64,000 bases of DNA from Arhodomonas sp051195215. Lineage in GTDB: Bacteria; Pseudomonadota; Gammaproteobacteria; Nitrococcales; Nitrococcaceae. Each line of letters opens with the position of its first letter. Within the stretch, counting starts at the first letter, position 1. This document shows, one piece after another, positions 14,878-23,898 of this stretch. The DNA lies in NCBI RefSeq assembly GCF_051195215.1, contig NZ_JBNAZM010000013.1:1-64000 (forward strand), given 5' to 3'. A model generated the notes under the pieces. It did no database searches. It had not been told where the DNA came from and saw nothing but the letters and a program-made list of their open reading frames with translations. The position numbers and the translations under genes were made by a program.

Positions 14878-15987
14878 ATGTTGTTCCAGGGCTGGTGGAA
14901 CGACGGGCAGAGCGCCCGTCGACTCGAGGTTCGTGTCCGGCTCATGGGTGGCAGGGTCGTCGTCACCGATGCCGAGCGGGACCGAGTGATCGCCGAGCTC
15001 GCCGGTGAGCGGTTGCAACTCGCCGAGGAGGTTTACGCCGGTCAGCCACTGCGGCTGAAGCATCCGGACTGGCCCGACGCCCGGCTGACGGTCGACGACC
15101 ACGCCTTCGCCGACGCCCTCGGGAAGGTCGCTCCCAAGGTGGCCCGGCGCTTCCACGGCAAGCACGGCACCCTTCATCGCTTCGCGGTCTGGAGCGGGGC
15201 GCTGGTGGTGACTATCGCCCTCATGGTGGGCCTGGTGCAGTTCGGGGCCGCGCCACTCGCAGCGGTGGCGCCCCTTGGCTGGGAGGAAGCGCTCGGCAAC
15301 AGCGTCATGGCGAGTGCCAGCGATCAATTGGGCGTCTGCGACCACGACGATGCCGAGGCGCACCTGGAGACCCTGGCCGCCACGCTGGCGTCGGATCTCG
15401 ACAGCCGCTATACGTTCCGGGTCCGCATTCTCGACCATGACGCCGTCAACGCATTCGCCACCCCCGGCGGCTACATCGCCGTTTTCGATGGCCTGATACA
15501 GCGGGCCTCCGGCCCCAACGAGGTGGCCGGTGTGCTGGCCCACGAAGTGGCCCACGTCATCGAGCGTCACCCCACGGAGGCGATGATCCGGCGCAGTGGT
15601 TATGCCCTGGTGATCAGCATGATCGTCGGCGACGTTTCCGGCCTGGCTGCGGTCACCGGTGACGCGGTGCGGTATCTGGCCAACACGGCGAACAGCCGCG
15701 CCTCGGAGGCGGAAGCCGACCGCCTGGCCATGCGCATGCTCAACGACAACGGTTTCGACTCCAGTGGTCTCGTTCGGTTTTTCGAAACCCTGGAGGAGGC
15801 GCACGGGGAGATGCCCGAGGCGTTGTCGTTGCTCTCGACCCATCCTTTGACGGGTGATCGTCTCCGGGACACCTCGGCGCTGGCACGGCCTGGAGACGAC
15901 GCGTTATCACCCCGTGCCTGGGCTGATATCCGTTCCGCCTGCGGGGACAGCTCGCCAGTGTCCGGTCGCCACCAGGCCGGTACCTGA
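14878..15987 (+). CDS. M48-family membrane-anchored zinc metalloprotease
   Basis: A 369-residue protein. An N-terminal soluble segment of about 100 residues is followed by a membrane helix at about 103-125 and a periplasmic M48 peptidase domain. Zinc ligands are in HEVAH (222-226), with the downstream glutamate in SEAEAD (about 277). The C-terminal region, including STHPLTGDRL, is typical of BepA/HtpX/Oma1-like peptidases that degrade damaged envelope proteins. The start chosen, ATG 14878, lies after the yjgN stop; an upstream in-frame ATG at 14827 would overlap yjgN and add an unconserved stretch. Confidence 0.88.
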   Translation: MLFQGWWNDGQSARRLEVRVRLMGGRVVVTDAERDRVIAELAGERLQLAEEVYAGQPLRLKHPDWPDARLTVDDHAFADALGKVAPKVARRFHGKHGTLHRFAVWSGALVVTIALMVGLVQFGAAPLAAVAPLGWEEALGNSVMASASDQLGVCDHDDAEAHLETLAATLASDLDSRYTFRVRILDHDAVNAFATPGGYIAVFDGLIQRASGPNEVAGVLAHEVAHVIERHPTEAMIRRSGYALVISMIVGDVSGLAAVTGDAVRYLANTANSRASEAEADRLAMRMLNDNGFDSSGLVRFFETLEEAHGEMPEALSLLSTHPLTGDRLRDTSALARPGDDALSPRAWADIRSACGDSSPVSGRHQAGT

Positions 15988-16169
15988 ACGCCGGGCAGAC
16001 CGCCTTCCGATGACGCTGCCACGGCGGCGGTCGGCCGTTGCCGTTGGTCCGCTGCTGACGATGCGTCTCGCCGGTCTCGGCCGGGACGGCCCGCGGCCTC
16101 TGTTGTCAAGGTTGTTATACGGCAGGGGATAGCATATCTTGTTGCTCAGTCCTCGAGCGCATCCACATA
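15988..16169. other. Leader and promoter region before the cobalamin riboswitch
   Basis: Non-coding. The AT-rich part at about 16105-16140 (GTTGTTATAC, GATAGCATATCTTG) is the likely nrdA promoter area. No gene is seen. Confidence 0.5.
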
Positions 16170-16260
16170 TTGTGGGGGCGGGGAGGGGAACACCGGTGAA
16201 AGTCCGGGGCTGACGCGCAACGGTAACGCGGCACGACCGCGAAGCCCGAATACCTCCCAG
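16170..16260 (+). promoter_or_regulatory. Cobalamin (B12) riboswitch aptamer upstream of nrdA
   Basis: The conserved aptamer signatures appear in order: GGGAACACCGGTGAAAGTCC, GGGGCTGACGCGCAACGGTAA (split by the P6 region) and GAAGCCCGAATACCTCCC, which closes the core against the GGGGAGG at 16178-16184. Adenosylcobalamin-binding riboswitches usually shut off expression when B12 is plentiful. Upstream of a class Ia ribonucleotide reductase, this implies the cell also has a B12-dependent class II enzyme to take over (known for Streptomyces nrdAB; inferred here). The 3' limit of the aptamer is approximate. Confidence 0.9.
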
Positions 16261-16406
16261 GACAGGGTCGGTAACCACCGGCCCGCCCGCTGGCAACCTT
16301 CGCGACTAAGGTGCCCGGTGTAGGACCAGCCCGTTGGACGCCCTTGAGGGCGCGCCCAATAGCCGGCAGCGTCGGCGCGGCTGTCCCTGCCCGGTTTCCA
16401 CGCGTG

Positions 16407-16444
16407 GGTGCCTCCGGATGAACGCGGTCCAACAGGAGGTCACC
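16407..16444 (+). promoter_or_regulatory. Hairpin able to hide the nrdA ribosome-binding site
   Basis: GGTG-CCTCC (16407-16415) can pair with GGAGG-T-CACC (16435-16444), nine base pairs with one bulged T. This covers the AGGAGG Shine-Dalgarno six bases before the nrdA ATG. This is the usual expression platform for B12 riboswitches in Gram-negative bacteria, so control is probably at translation initiation. Confidence 0.65.
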
Positions 16445-16445
16445 G

Positions 16446-19244
16446 ATGCAGCCCCAAACCGTATCCGCCCCTGAACCCGAGTCCACGCGGCCCGAGGCGG
16501 CCGTGGATCTCCACGTGATCAAGCGCAACGGCGCGGTGGCCGACTTCGAGCCCTCGCGCATCAGTGTCGCCTTGACCCGCGCCTTCCTGGCGGTGGAAGG
16601 CGACGAGGCCCGGGATTCGCGCCGGATCCACGATGTCGTGGAGCAGCTCACCGCAGATGTGGTAAGCGCGATCGCCCGCCGCCCGGCGGGGGCCAGTGTC
16701 CATATCGAGGATATCCAGGACCAGGTGGAGCTCGCGCTCATGCGCGCCGGCGAGCACCGGGTCGCCCGCGCCTATGTGCTCTATCGTGAGGAGCGCGCCC
16801 GCGAGCGCGCCGCGGCAGAGACGGAGCTGGCGCCACCCACTGTAGAGACCCTGCACGTGACGCTGGCGGACGGCAGCCGCCGCCCGCTGGACGAGGCTCG
16901 CCTGGAGTGCCTCGTCCGCAATGCCTGCGAAGGGTTGGAGGACGTCGATCCGGAGCGCGTGCTCACCGAAACCCGGCGCAACCTCTACGACGGCGTCACG
17001 GAGGCCGAGCTCGCCCAGGCTCTGGTGATGGCCGCGCGGCCGCTCATCGAGCGCGAGCCGGATTACAGCTTCGTCGCCGCCCGGTTGCTGCTCGACAAAT
17101 TGCGTCGGGAGGCGCTGTCGTTCGTTTTCGGCGAGCACCGCGAGGCCACGCAGGAAGAAATGACGAGCGTCTACGCGGCGTACTTCCCGGCCTACATCCG
17201 CCGCGGTGTCGAGCTTGGCCTGCTCGACGAGCGCCTGCTGGAGTTCGACCTGGAGCGTCTCGGTCACACGCTCGAGGCGGAGCGCGACCGGCAGTTCGGC
17301 TACCTGGGCCTGCAGACCCTCTACGACCGCTACTTCCAGCACTGGGAGGATACGCGTTTCGAGCTGCCGCAGGCGTTTTTCATGCGGGTGGCCATGGGCC
17401 TGGCCGTGGACGAGATCGATCGCGAGGCCTGCGCCGAGGCGTTCTACCGGCTGCTGTCCTCGTTCGACTTCATGAGCTCGACGCCGACACTGTTCAATGC
17501 CGGCACCCGGCGGCCGCAGCTGTCGAGCTGCTATCTCACCACCATCGGCGACGATCTCGACCGGATCTACTCGGGCATTCGCGACAATGCCCTGCTGTCC
17601 AAGTTCGCCGGCGGCCTTGGCAACGACTGGACACGGGTTCGCGCCATGGGTGCCCATATTCGCGGCACGAACGGCAAATCCCAGGGCGTGGTGCCGTTTC
17701 TCAAGGTGGCCAACGACACCGCTGTGGCGGTCAATCAGGGCGGCAAGCGCAAGGGCGCGGTCTGTGCGTATCTCGAAGTCTGGCACCGGGATATCGAGGA
17801 CTTCCTGGAGCTGCGCAAGAACACCGGCGACGAGCGCCGCCGCACCCATGACATGAACACCGCCTGCTGGGTGCCGGATCTGTTCATGAAGCGCGTCCAC
17901 GAGGAAGGCGAGTGGACGCTGTTCTCCCCGGACGAAGTGCCCGATCTCCACGATCTCACCGGTGCGGCGTTCGAGGCGCGCTATCGCGACTACGAAGCCG
18001 CCGCCGAGCGCGGCGAGATCCGCAACGTCCGCAAGGTCTCCGCGGTGCAGCTGTGGCGGCGAATGCTCTCGATGCTCTTCGAGACGGGCCATCCCTGGAT
18101 CACCTTCAAGGACCCGTGCAACCTGCGCTCGCCCCAGCAACACTCGGGGGTGGTACACAGCTCCAACCTCTGCACCGAGATCACCCTCAATACCTCGGAT
18201 GACGAAGTGGCGGTGTGCAACCTCGGCTCGGTGAACCTCGCCGCCCACATCGTCGACGGCGCGCTCGACCACGAGCGCCTGCAGGCCACCGTGGCCACGG
18301 CCATGCGCATGCTCGACAACGTTATCGACATCAATTATTACTCCGTGCCCGCCGCACGCCGCGCCAATCTGCGCCATCGGCCGGTGGGGCTCGGAATGAT
18401 GGGCTTTCAGGACGCGCTCTACCGGCTGCGCCTGCCTTACGCCTCGGAGGAGACCGTCGCCTTCGCCGACCGCGCCATGGAGGCAATCAGTTACTACGCC
18501 ATCGAGGCCTCGACACATCTCGCCGTCGAGCGCGGCCGCTATCCGAGCTTCGAGGGATCCCTGTGGAGTCAGGGCGTCCTGCCCATCGACTCCTTGCGCC
18601 TGCTTCGCGAGGGGCGTGGGGAATACCTGGAGGTGGATGAGTCGAGTGAGCTCGACTGGGATGACCTGCGCGAGCGCGTCCGCACCGTGGGCATGCGCAA
18701 CTCCAATTGCCTGGCCATCGCACCCACGGCGACCATCGCCAACATCACCGGCGTCTCCCAGAGTATCGAGCCCACCTACCAGAATCTGTTCGTGAAATCG
18801 AACCTCTCCGGCGAGTTCACCGTGGTGAATCCGTACCTGGTGCGCGATCTCAAGGCCCGTGGGCTGTGGGATGAAGTCATGGTCAACGACCTCAAGTACT
18901 TCGACGGCTCGGTGCAGCCCATCGATCGCGTGCCCGACGAGCTCAAGCGCCTGTACGCCACCGCTTTCGAGGTCGACCCGAACTGGCTGGTGCTCGCCGG
19001 CAGTCGGCGGCAGAAGTGGCTGGATCAGTCCCAGTCGCTGAACCTCTACATGGCCGAGCCCTCAGGGCCCAAGCTCGACGCCCTCTATCGCCACGCCTGG
19101 ACGGCCGGCCTCAAGACCACCTATTACCTGCGCTCCATGGGCGCGACCGGGGTGGAGTCGAGCGTGGTACCACCGCCGTCGGCGGTCAGTGCGCAGCCCG
19201 AGGCCTGTGCGATCGACGACCCGGAGTGTGAGGCCTGTCAGTAG
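16446..19244 (+). CDS. nrdA: Class Ia ribonucleoside-diphosphate reductase, alpha subunit
   Basis: A 932-residue catalytic subunit reducing NDPs to dNDPs. Two N-terminal ATP-cone domains (about 22-110 and 135-225) resemble the two-cone NrdA of Pseudomonas, explaining the length beyond the roughly 760 residues of E. coli NrdA. The ten-stranded barrel carries the LSSCYL active-site cysteine, NLCTEI with the catalytic Asn and Glu, and the ATIANITG segment. The C-terminal tail ends in PECEACQ, the swinging CxxC that re-reduces the active site. A cobalamin riboswitch controls it. nrdB follows after 409 bp. Confidence 0.97.
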   Translation: MQPQTVSAPEPESTRPEAAVDLHVIKRNGAVADFEPSRISVALTRAFLAVEGDEARDSRRIHDVVEQLTADVVSAIARRPAGASVHIEDIQDQVELALMRAGEHRVARAYVLYREERARERAAAETELAPPTVETLHVTLADGSRRPLDEARLECLVRNACEGLEDVDPERVLTETRRNLYDGVTEAELAQALVMAARPLIEREPDYSFVAARLLLDKLRREALSFVFGEHREATQEEMTSVYAAYFPAYIRRGVELGLLDERLLEFDLERLGHTLEAERDRQFGYLGLQTLYDRYFQHWEDTRFELPQAFFMRVAMGLAVDEIDREACAEAFYRLLSSFDFMSSTPTLFNAGTRRPQLSSCYLTTIGDDLDRIYSGIRDNALLSKFAGGLGNDWTRVRAMGAHIRGTNGKSQGVVPFLKVANDTAVAVNQGGKRKGAVCAYLEVWHRDIEDFLELRKNTGDERRRTHDMNTACWVPDLFMKRVHEEGEWTLFSPDEVPDLHDLTGAAFEARYRDYEAAAERGEIRNVRKVSAVQLWRRMLSMLFETGHPWITFKDPCNLRSPQQHSGVVHSSNLCTEITLNTSDDEVAVCNLGSVNLAAHIVDGALDHERLQATVATAMRMLDNVIDINYYSVPAARRANLRHRPVGLGMMGFQDALYRLRLPYASEETVAFADRAMEAISYYAIEASTHLAVERGRYPSFEGSLWSQGVLPIDSLRLLREGRGEYLEVDESSELDWDDLRERVRTVGMRNSNCLAIAPTATIANITGVSQSIEPTYQNLFVKSNLSGEFTVVNPYLVRDLKARGLWDEVMVNDLKYFDGSVQPIDRVPDELKRLYATAFEVDPNWLVLAGSRRQKWLDQSQSLNLYMAEPSGPKLDALYRHAWTAGLKTTYYLRSMGATGVESSVVPPPSAVSAQPEACAIDDPECEACQ

Positions 19245-19653
19245 GGGCTGCGGGTGTCGAGTTTCGGGTTTCAGATTTCGCGTGGCGCACGCCGGTGCCA
19301 CTTCTGAATACGCGGTACTACCGGTCACTCTCCGGCCTCGAAGCCGGACTCGCAACCCGGACCCGAAACCACCACCACCGCGGATGCTCCTCGCCGTTGG
19401 CCGGCTCCGTCGGTGCGGGTTCCGCCTGGGAGTGCATGCGGCCAGGGAAGGCCGCATCCAAGCGGACACGGACGTATTCACAGTGTCTCCCGGCGGAATC
19501 CGCACCGACGGCACTTTGTCCCGATCGGCGAATTGCTTCCGCAGGTCGCGGGCGTCTATCAGCAGCGCACCCAAAAAATCCACGACGATGCCGCGCCCTG
19601 CACTGAGCGAGCAAGTGGTGCGCGCCACACGTGAACAAGCACGGAGGATTCAC
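19245..19653. other. 409-bp nrdA-nrdB intergenic region with hairpins
   Basis: An unusually long spacer for nrdA-nrdB. It contains a GTTTCGGGTTTC/CCCGGACCCGAAAC inverted pair (about 19262 to 19372), a TCCGGC/GCCGGA hairpin (19331-19348) and a perfect 8-bp stem ATGCGGCC/GGCCGCAT (19436-19443 and 19450-19457). The open frame that crosses it into nrdB lacks protein-like composition. It may carry an independent nrdB promoter or an RNA processing site. Confidence 0.5.
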
Positions 19654-20709
19654 ATGCTGACCTGGAACGACGAAAAGCCCGCCACGCCGCGGGCCGACGG
19701 CGCCGCCGAGCCGGTGCGCGCCGAGGACAAGCGCGTGATCAACGGCCAGGCGGACATCAACCAGCTCGCCCCGTTCCGCTACCCCTGGGCCTGGGAGTAC
19801 TTCCTCAAGGCCAACAAGAATCACTGGACGCCCGTGGACGTCAATATGTCCCAGGACGTCCACGACTACCATCACCGGCTGAGCGATGCCGAGCGCCACG
19901 TCTACGAGAACGTGCTCGCCTATCTCACCACCGCCGACATCCTCGCTATGCGCAACATCGGCCTGGCGGTAATGGAGAAGATGAGCGCCCCGGAGCTCCA
20001 GATCTACCAGGCGCGCCAGGTCTACGAGGAATCGATGCACACCTGGGCGTACCAGCACTGCATCGAGACCATCGGCCTGGACCAGGGCGAGATCTACAAC
20101 CGCTACCGCGTGGTGCCGCAGATCCAGCGCAAGATCGCCCTGTCCAACCGGCGGCTGAACGCGGTGCTGCGCCCGGACATCGACCTCACCGACCGCGACG
20201 CGTTGCACGAGTTCGTGATGTCGTATCTCTTCTTTGCCGCGGTCTTCGAAGGGACTTGGTTCTACAACGGCTTCAGCCCGATATTCTCGCTGCAGCGCCG
20301 CGGGCTGATGAAGGGTACCGGCGAACAGCTTCAGTACATCATGCGCGACGAGGTGATGCACTTCACCTTCGGCATGCGCGTGGTGCGCCAGATCGTCAAA
20401 GAGGAGGGGGTCGTACTCGATCCCAAGGCGGTGGCCGACATGTGGGCGGAGGCGGACGAGGCCGAGCGGGCCTACGCCGACTTTCTCCTCGCCGACCCCA
20501 TCCTCGGTTACGACGCCGACATGCACCACGAACAGTTCCGCTTCATCGCCAACCGCCGTGCCAGCAAGGTGGGCCTTGCCGAGCCGTTCCCCGGTGCCCG
20601 CAACGCCCTGCCGTGGCTCGACGAGCAGGCCAACCTGCGCAAGGAGAAGAATTTCTTCGAGACCCGGGTGACCGAGTATCAGACCGGCGGGGCGTTGAGC
20701 TGGGACTGA
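19654..20709 (+). CDS. nrdB: Class Ia ribonucleoside-diphosphate reductase, beta subunit
   Basis: A 351-residue ferritin-like subunit carrying the diiron-tyrosyl radical. All cofactor residues are visible: Asp95, Glu126 and His129 in EESMH, radical Tyr133, Glu199 in FEGTWFYNG, and Glu233 and His236 in RDEVMHF. The presence of the tyrosine makes it a normal class Ia rather than a tyrosine-less Ic protein. The ATG at 19654 follows ACGGAGG; a longer frame upstream is intergenic repeat DNA. It pairs with NrdA encoded upstream. Confidence 0.96.
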   Translation: MLTWNDEKPATPRADGAAEPVRAEDKRVINGQADINQLAPFRYPWAWEYFLKANKNHWTPVDVNMSQDVHDYHHRLSDAERHVYENVLAYLTTADILAMRNIGLAVMEKMSAPELQIYQARQVYEESMHTWAYQHCIETIGLDQGEIYNRYRVVPQIQRKIALSNRRLNAVLRPDIDLTDRDALHEFVMSYLFFAAVFEGTWFYNGFSPIFSLQRRGLMKGTGEQLQYIMRDEVMHFTFGMRVVRQIVKEEGVVLDPKAVADMWAEADEAERAYADFLLADPILGYDADMHHEQFRFIANRRASKVGLAEPFPGARNALPWLDEQANLRKEKNFFETRVTEYQTGGALSWD

Positions 20710-20724
20710 GCGAGGCGCTCGGTG

Positions 20725-20905
20725 AGTTCAAAGGGACGAGTTCAAAGTTCAAAGCGGCAAGTTTAAAGTGGGAGGCGTCTGCGCCGCGGTGCTCTGCGAA
20801 GCCGCGTCGGATAGCGATCAACGGGTGGTGTGTGTAGCCCCGGCCGGTGCCGTACGGTACGGCTTCCGCCGGCTTGCTACTCGAAACTTTCAACTTTTAA
20901 CCAGG
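20725..20905. repeat. Intergenic AAGCGGCAAG-type imperfect inverted repeat, copy 2
   Basis: It starts 16 bases after the nrdB stop. The left arm contains CAAAGCGGCAAGTTTAAAGT (20750-20769), 19 of 20 bases identical to the copy after guaA. The right arm (CTTGCTACTCGAAACTTTCAACTTTTAAC region, 20875-20901) is a degenerate inverse ending just before hinT. Confidence 0.6.
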
Positions 20906-20912
20906 ACTTCCC

Positions 20913-21257
20913 ATGGCCAATATCTTCGAGAAGATCGTCAACGGCGAGCTGGATGCGGACATCGTCTTTCAGGACGACCGCGTGACTGCCTTCCGCGACA
21001 TTGCGCCGAAGGCTCGGGTGCACGTGCTGATCGTGCCCAACCAGGTGATCGAGACCGTGGACGACATCGCCGACGAGGATGAAGCCCTCATCGGCCATAT
21101 GGTGCTCGTCGCCCGGGACATCGCCCGGCAGGAGGGCATCGCCGAAGACGGCTACCGGCTGATGATCAACTGTCGGGAGCACGGGGGGCAGGAGGTGTAC
21201 CACCTCCACCTGCACCTCATGGGCGGACAGCACATGGGGCCGATGGTCTGCCGATAG
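20913..21257 (+). CDS. hinT: Histidine-triad nucleotide-binding protein (HIT/HinT)
   Basis: A 114-residue cytosolic HIT protein with the triad His97, His99 and His101 in YHLHLHLMGG and the N-terminal FEKIVNGELDADIVFQDD segment. HinT-type enzymes hydrolyse AMP-lysine and other purine phosphoramidates. The length is standard. Flanked by repeat elements on both sides, it is probably transcribed on its own. Confidence 0.95.
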   Translation: MANIFEKIVNGELDADIVFQDDRVTAFRDIAPKARVHVLIVPNQVIETVDDIADEDEALIGHMVLVARDIARQEGIAEDGYRLMINCREHGGQEVYHLHLHLMGGQHMGPMVCR

Positions 21258-21266
21258 GCGCATCGT

Positions 21267-21361
21267 TTAGTGCCAAGGCACAAGTACAAAGTGAAAAGCG
21301 GCAGGCAGGCCTCGGGGGCGCCGTTGCCTCTTGCCGCTTCAAGCTTGCCGCTTTTGACGCT
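21267..21361. repeat. Intergenic AAGCGGCAAG-type inverted repeat, copy 3
   Basis: It lies between the convergent hinT and rhlE genes. The left arm holds AGTGAAAAGCGGCAGG; the right arm holds two copies of CTTGCCGCTT (21330-21339 and 21344-21353), the inverse of the core in copies 1 and 2. The arms can fold into a hairpin that could serve both genes as a terminator. Confidence 0.6.
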
Positions 21362-21364
21362 TCC

Positions 21365-22624
21365 CTACGCCTGAGCCGCCTTGCTCCGGCCCCGGCTGCG
21401 GCGGGCGCCGCCGCGTCTGGCGCGGTTGTCCTGACGCCGCCGGCCATTGGTGTGGGCGTTGTCGTCCGGGAGCCGGGTCATCGGAATGCGATCATCCGGT
21501 TCGAAGCCGGCCACGGTCTCACGCTGGAGATGCCGGCGCAGCATCGTCTCGATGTCGCGCAGGCACTTGAGCTCGTCGATGCTCACCAGGGAGACCGCTT
21601 CACCTTCGGCGCCGGCGCGGCCGGTGCGTCCGATGCGGTGGACGTAATCCTCCGGCACATTGGGGAGCTCGAAGTTCACCACGTGGGGTAGCTGCTCGAT
21701 GTCCAGACCACGGGCGGCGATGTCAGTGGCCACGAGCACCCGCACGTCACCGGCCTTGAACCCGGCCAGCGCCCGGGTGCGTGCGCCCTGGCTCTTGTTG
21801 CCGTGGATCGCGGCAGCGCCGATGCCGCTGCGTTCGAGCTTCTGCGCAAGCCGGTTCGCGCCGTGCTTGGTACGGGTGAACACGAGCACCTGGCGCCAGT
21901 CGTTCGCCTCGATGAGATGGCGCAGCAATGCCGGCTTCTGCGCCTTGTCCACGGGGTGGATCTTCTGCGCCACCGTTTCTGCGGTGCTCGAACGGGGGGC
22001 GACCTCCACGCGTGCCGGGTCATTGAGCAGGTTGTCGGTAAGCCGCCGGATCTCCTGGGAGAACGTCGCCGAAAACATCAGATTCTGCCGCTCGGGCGGC
22101 AGCAGCGCCAGGATTTTGCGGATGTCACGGATGAAGCCCATGTCGAGCATACGGTCGGCTTCATCGAGTACCAGGGTCTCCAGACGGTCGAAGCGCACCG
22201 CCCCCTGGCCGTGGAGATCCAGCAACCGGCCCGGCGTCGCCACCAGGATGTCCACGCCCCGGCGCAACTGGTCGATCTGCGGGTTGATCTTGACACCGCC
22301 AAAGACCACGGCGGCGCGCAGCGGCAGGTGCCGGCCGTAGTTCGTCACGCTCTCGCCGACCTGAGCGGCAAGCTCGCGAGTAGGGGTGAGAATGAGCGCG
22401 CGCACGCCTTTGCCCTCACGAGCCGGGTTGGCGGTGAGGCGGTGCAGCAGCGGCAGGGTGAAGCCGGCGGTCTTGCCGGTGCCGGTCTGGGCGGCGGCCA
22501 TGACGTCGCCGCCGGAGAGCACTGCCGGAATCGCCTGGGCCTGAATGGGGGTCGGTGTCTCGTAGCCGCGTTCGTTGACCGCGCGTACGAGCGTCTCGGA
22601 CAGGCCGAGCTGGGAAAATGCCAT
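21365..22624 (-). CDS. rhlE: DEAD-box ATP-dependent RNA helicase RhlE
   Basis: A 419-residue helicase acting in ribosome assembly or RNA decay. The Q motif (GYETPTPIQ), AQTGTGKT, PTRELAAQV, ATPGR, VLDEADRMLDMGF, SAT, TRTK, VATDIAARGLD and HRIGRTGRAG motifs all appear in order. The C-terminal tail after residue 385 is short, Arg/Gly-rich and basic (RRRQDNRARRGGARRSRGRSK), typical of RhlE RNA-binding tails. The ATG at 22624 begins the conserved MAFSQLGLSE. Confidence 0.96.
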   Translation of the reverse strand: MAFSQLGLSETLVRAVNERGYETPTPIQAQAIPAVLSGGDVMAAAQTGTGKTAGFTLPLLHRLTANPAREGKGVRALILTPTRELAAQVGESVTNYGRHLPLRAAVVFGGVKINPQIDQLRRGVDILVATPGRLLDLHGQGAVRFDRLETLVLDEADRMLDMGFIRDIRKILALLPPERQNLMFSATFSQEIRRLTDNLLNDPARVEVAPRSSTAETVAQKIHPVDKAQKPALLRHLIEANDWRQVLVFTRTKHGANRLAQKLERSGIGAAAIHGNKSQGARTRALAGFKAGDVRVLVATDIAARGLDIEQLPHVVNFELPNVPEDYVHRIGRTGRAGAEGEAVSLVSIDELKCLRDIETMLRRHLQRETVAGFEPDDRIPMTRLPDDNAHTNGRRRQDNRARRGGARRSRGRSKAAQA

Positions 22625-22774
22625 AGGTAAGAGAATCTCTTGCGGCCGCCCGGGCGGCCAGGAAGTAACGGGTGGGTTGCTAACCGTCTCGGTAACAATG
22701 ATCGGATTAGAAACGTCTCGCGCACCATACGCGGTTTCGCGCCGGTGTGCCAGCGCCATTGTCCGGCGCTGCGG

Positions 22775-23896
22775 CTACGTCAACGCAACGCTGGCACGGA
22801 AGCGCCGGTGTGCGGCAGCGAAGAACAAGGTGCCGATTGCGATGACGGCCAGAAACTGTGGCCATACCGTTGCCCAGCCCGCGCCGCGGTAGAGGATCGC
22901 CTGGGCGAGGCTGACGAAATGGGTCGTGGGGGCTGCCTGCATGATCCACTGCACGCTCACCGGCATGCTCTCTGGTGGCGTCACGCTGCCGGATAGCATC
23001 TGCAGGGGCACGATTACCAGGATCATGAGCAACCCGAACTGGGGCATCGAACGGGCGACGGTGCCCAGGTAGATGCCGATGGCGGTGGTGGAGAACAGAT
23101 GCAGTGCCGCGCCCAGCAGGAACAGGGGGATCGAGCCGGCAATGGGCACGTCGAGTACCCCCTGGACCACGATCACGAGGGACAGCCATGCCGCAACGAG
23201 CACGACCAGAGCATTGGCCCAGACCTTGGCTGCCATGATCTCGAGCGGGGAGAGAGGCATCACCAGCAGGTGCTCGAGGGTGCCGTGCTCGCGTTCACGT
23301 ATCAGCGCCGCGCCGGCTAGGATGATCGAGAGCATGGTGACGTTATTGATGATCTCCATTACGCCGCCGAACCACAGGCCCTCGAGGTTGGGATTGAATT
23401 TCACCCGCGTCGCAAGCTCGATGGGTAGCTTGGCCCCGTCACGCCTGCCTTGCACGAAGCGGCGGATTTCCCCGGCGACGATGTTGCGGATGTAGCCCTG
23501 GCCGATGAATGCCTGCGTCATGCGCGTGGCGTCGATGTTCACCTGCAGCGCCGGTTGACGGCCGGCGAGCAGATCGCGCTGGAAGCCCGGCGGAATGTCG
23601 ATGATGAACGTGTAGCGGCCGGTATCGAGGCTGCGATCCATTGCGTTCAGACCGATGCGCTCGACGGGCAGGAAGTAGGGGCCGTGGAAGGCATCGGCGA
23701 TCTGCTGCGACAACGGCGTTCGGTCTTCGTCGACTACGGCGATGGGCGCATTGTGCAGCCCTACCGAGGCACTGGTGGCCACGGCATAGATGCCACCCGA
23801 GAACGCCCAGACGACGAAGATGAATAGCACCTTGTCGAACCACAGGCTGCGCAGTTCCTTGAGCCCTAGATGGAAGACGTTGGCGAGTGCCTTCAC
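22775..23896 (-). CDS. yhhJ: ABC-2 type permease YhhJ
   Basis: A 373-residue membrane protein of the YhhJ/ABC-2 family: one N-terminal helix (about 20-42), a long periplasmic domain with the AVVDEDRTPLSQQ and DIPPGFQRDLLAG motifs, then five to six C-terminal helices with the EHGTLEHLLVMPLSP signature. It is the last gene of a three-gene operon after rbbA (2-bp gap) and presumably forms the second half of the membrane channel. The exported substrate is unknown. Confidence 0.92.
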   Translation of the reverse strand: MKALANVFHLGLKELRSLWFDKVLFIFVVWAFSGGIYAVATSASVGLHNAPIAVVDEDRTPLSQQIADAFHGPYFLPVERIGLNAMDRSLDTGRYTFIIDIPPGFQRDLLAGRQPALQVNIDATRMTQAFIGQGYIRNIVAGEIRRFVQGRRDGAKLPIELATRVKFNPNLEGLWFGGVMEIINNVTMLSIILAGAALIREREHGTLEHLLVMPLSPLEIMAAKVWANALVVLVAAWLSLVIVVQGVLDVPIAGSIPLFLLGAALHLFSTTAIGIYLGTVARSMPQFGLLMILVIVPLQMLSGSVTPPESMPVSVQWIMQAAPTTHFVSLAQAILYRGAGWATVWPQFLAVIAIGTLFFAAAHRRFRASVALT

Positions 23897-23898
23897 GG

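Noticed and set aside
16440..18518. 692-codon open frame on the minus strand, opposite nrdA
   Set aside because: It lies entirely antisense to a well-supported nrdA and has the histidine/glutamine-rich composition produced by reading high-GC codons backwards.
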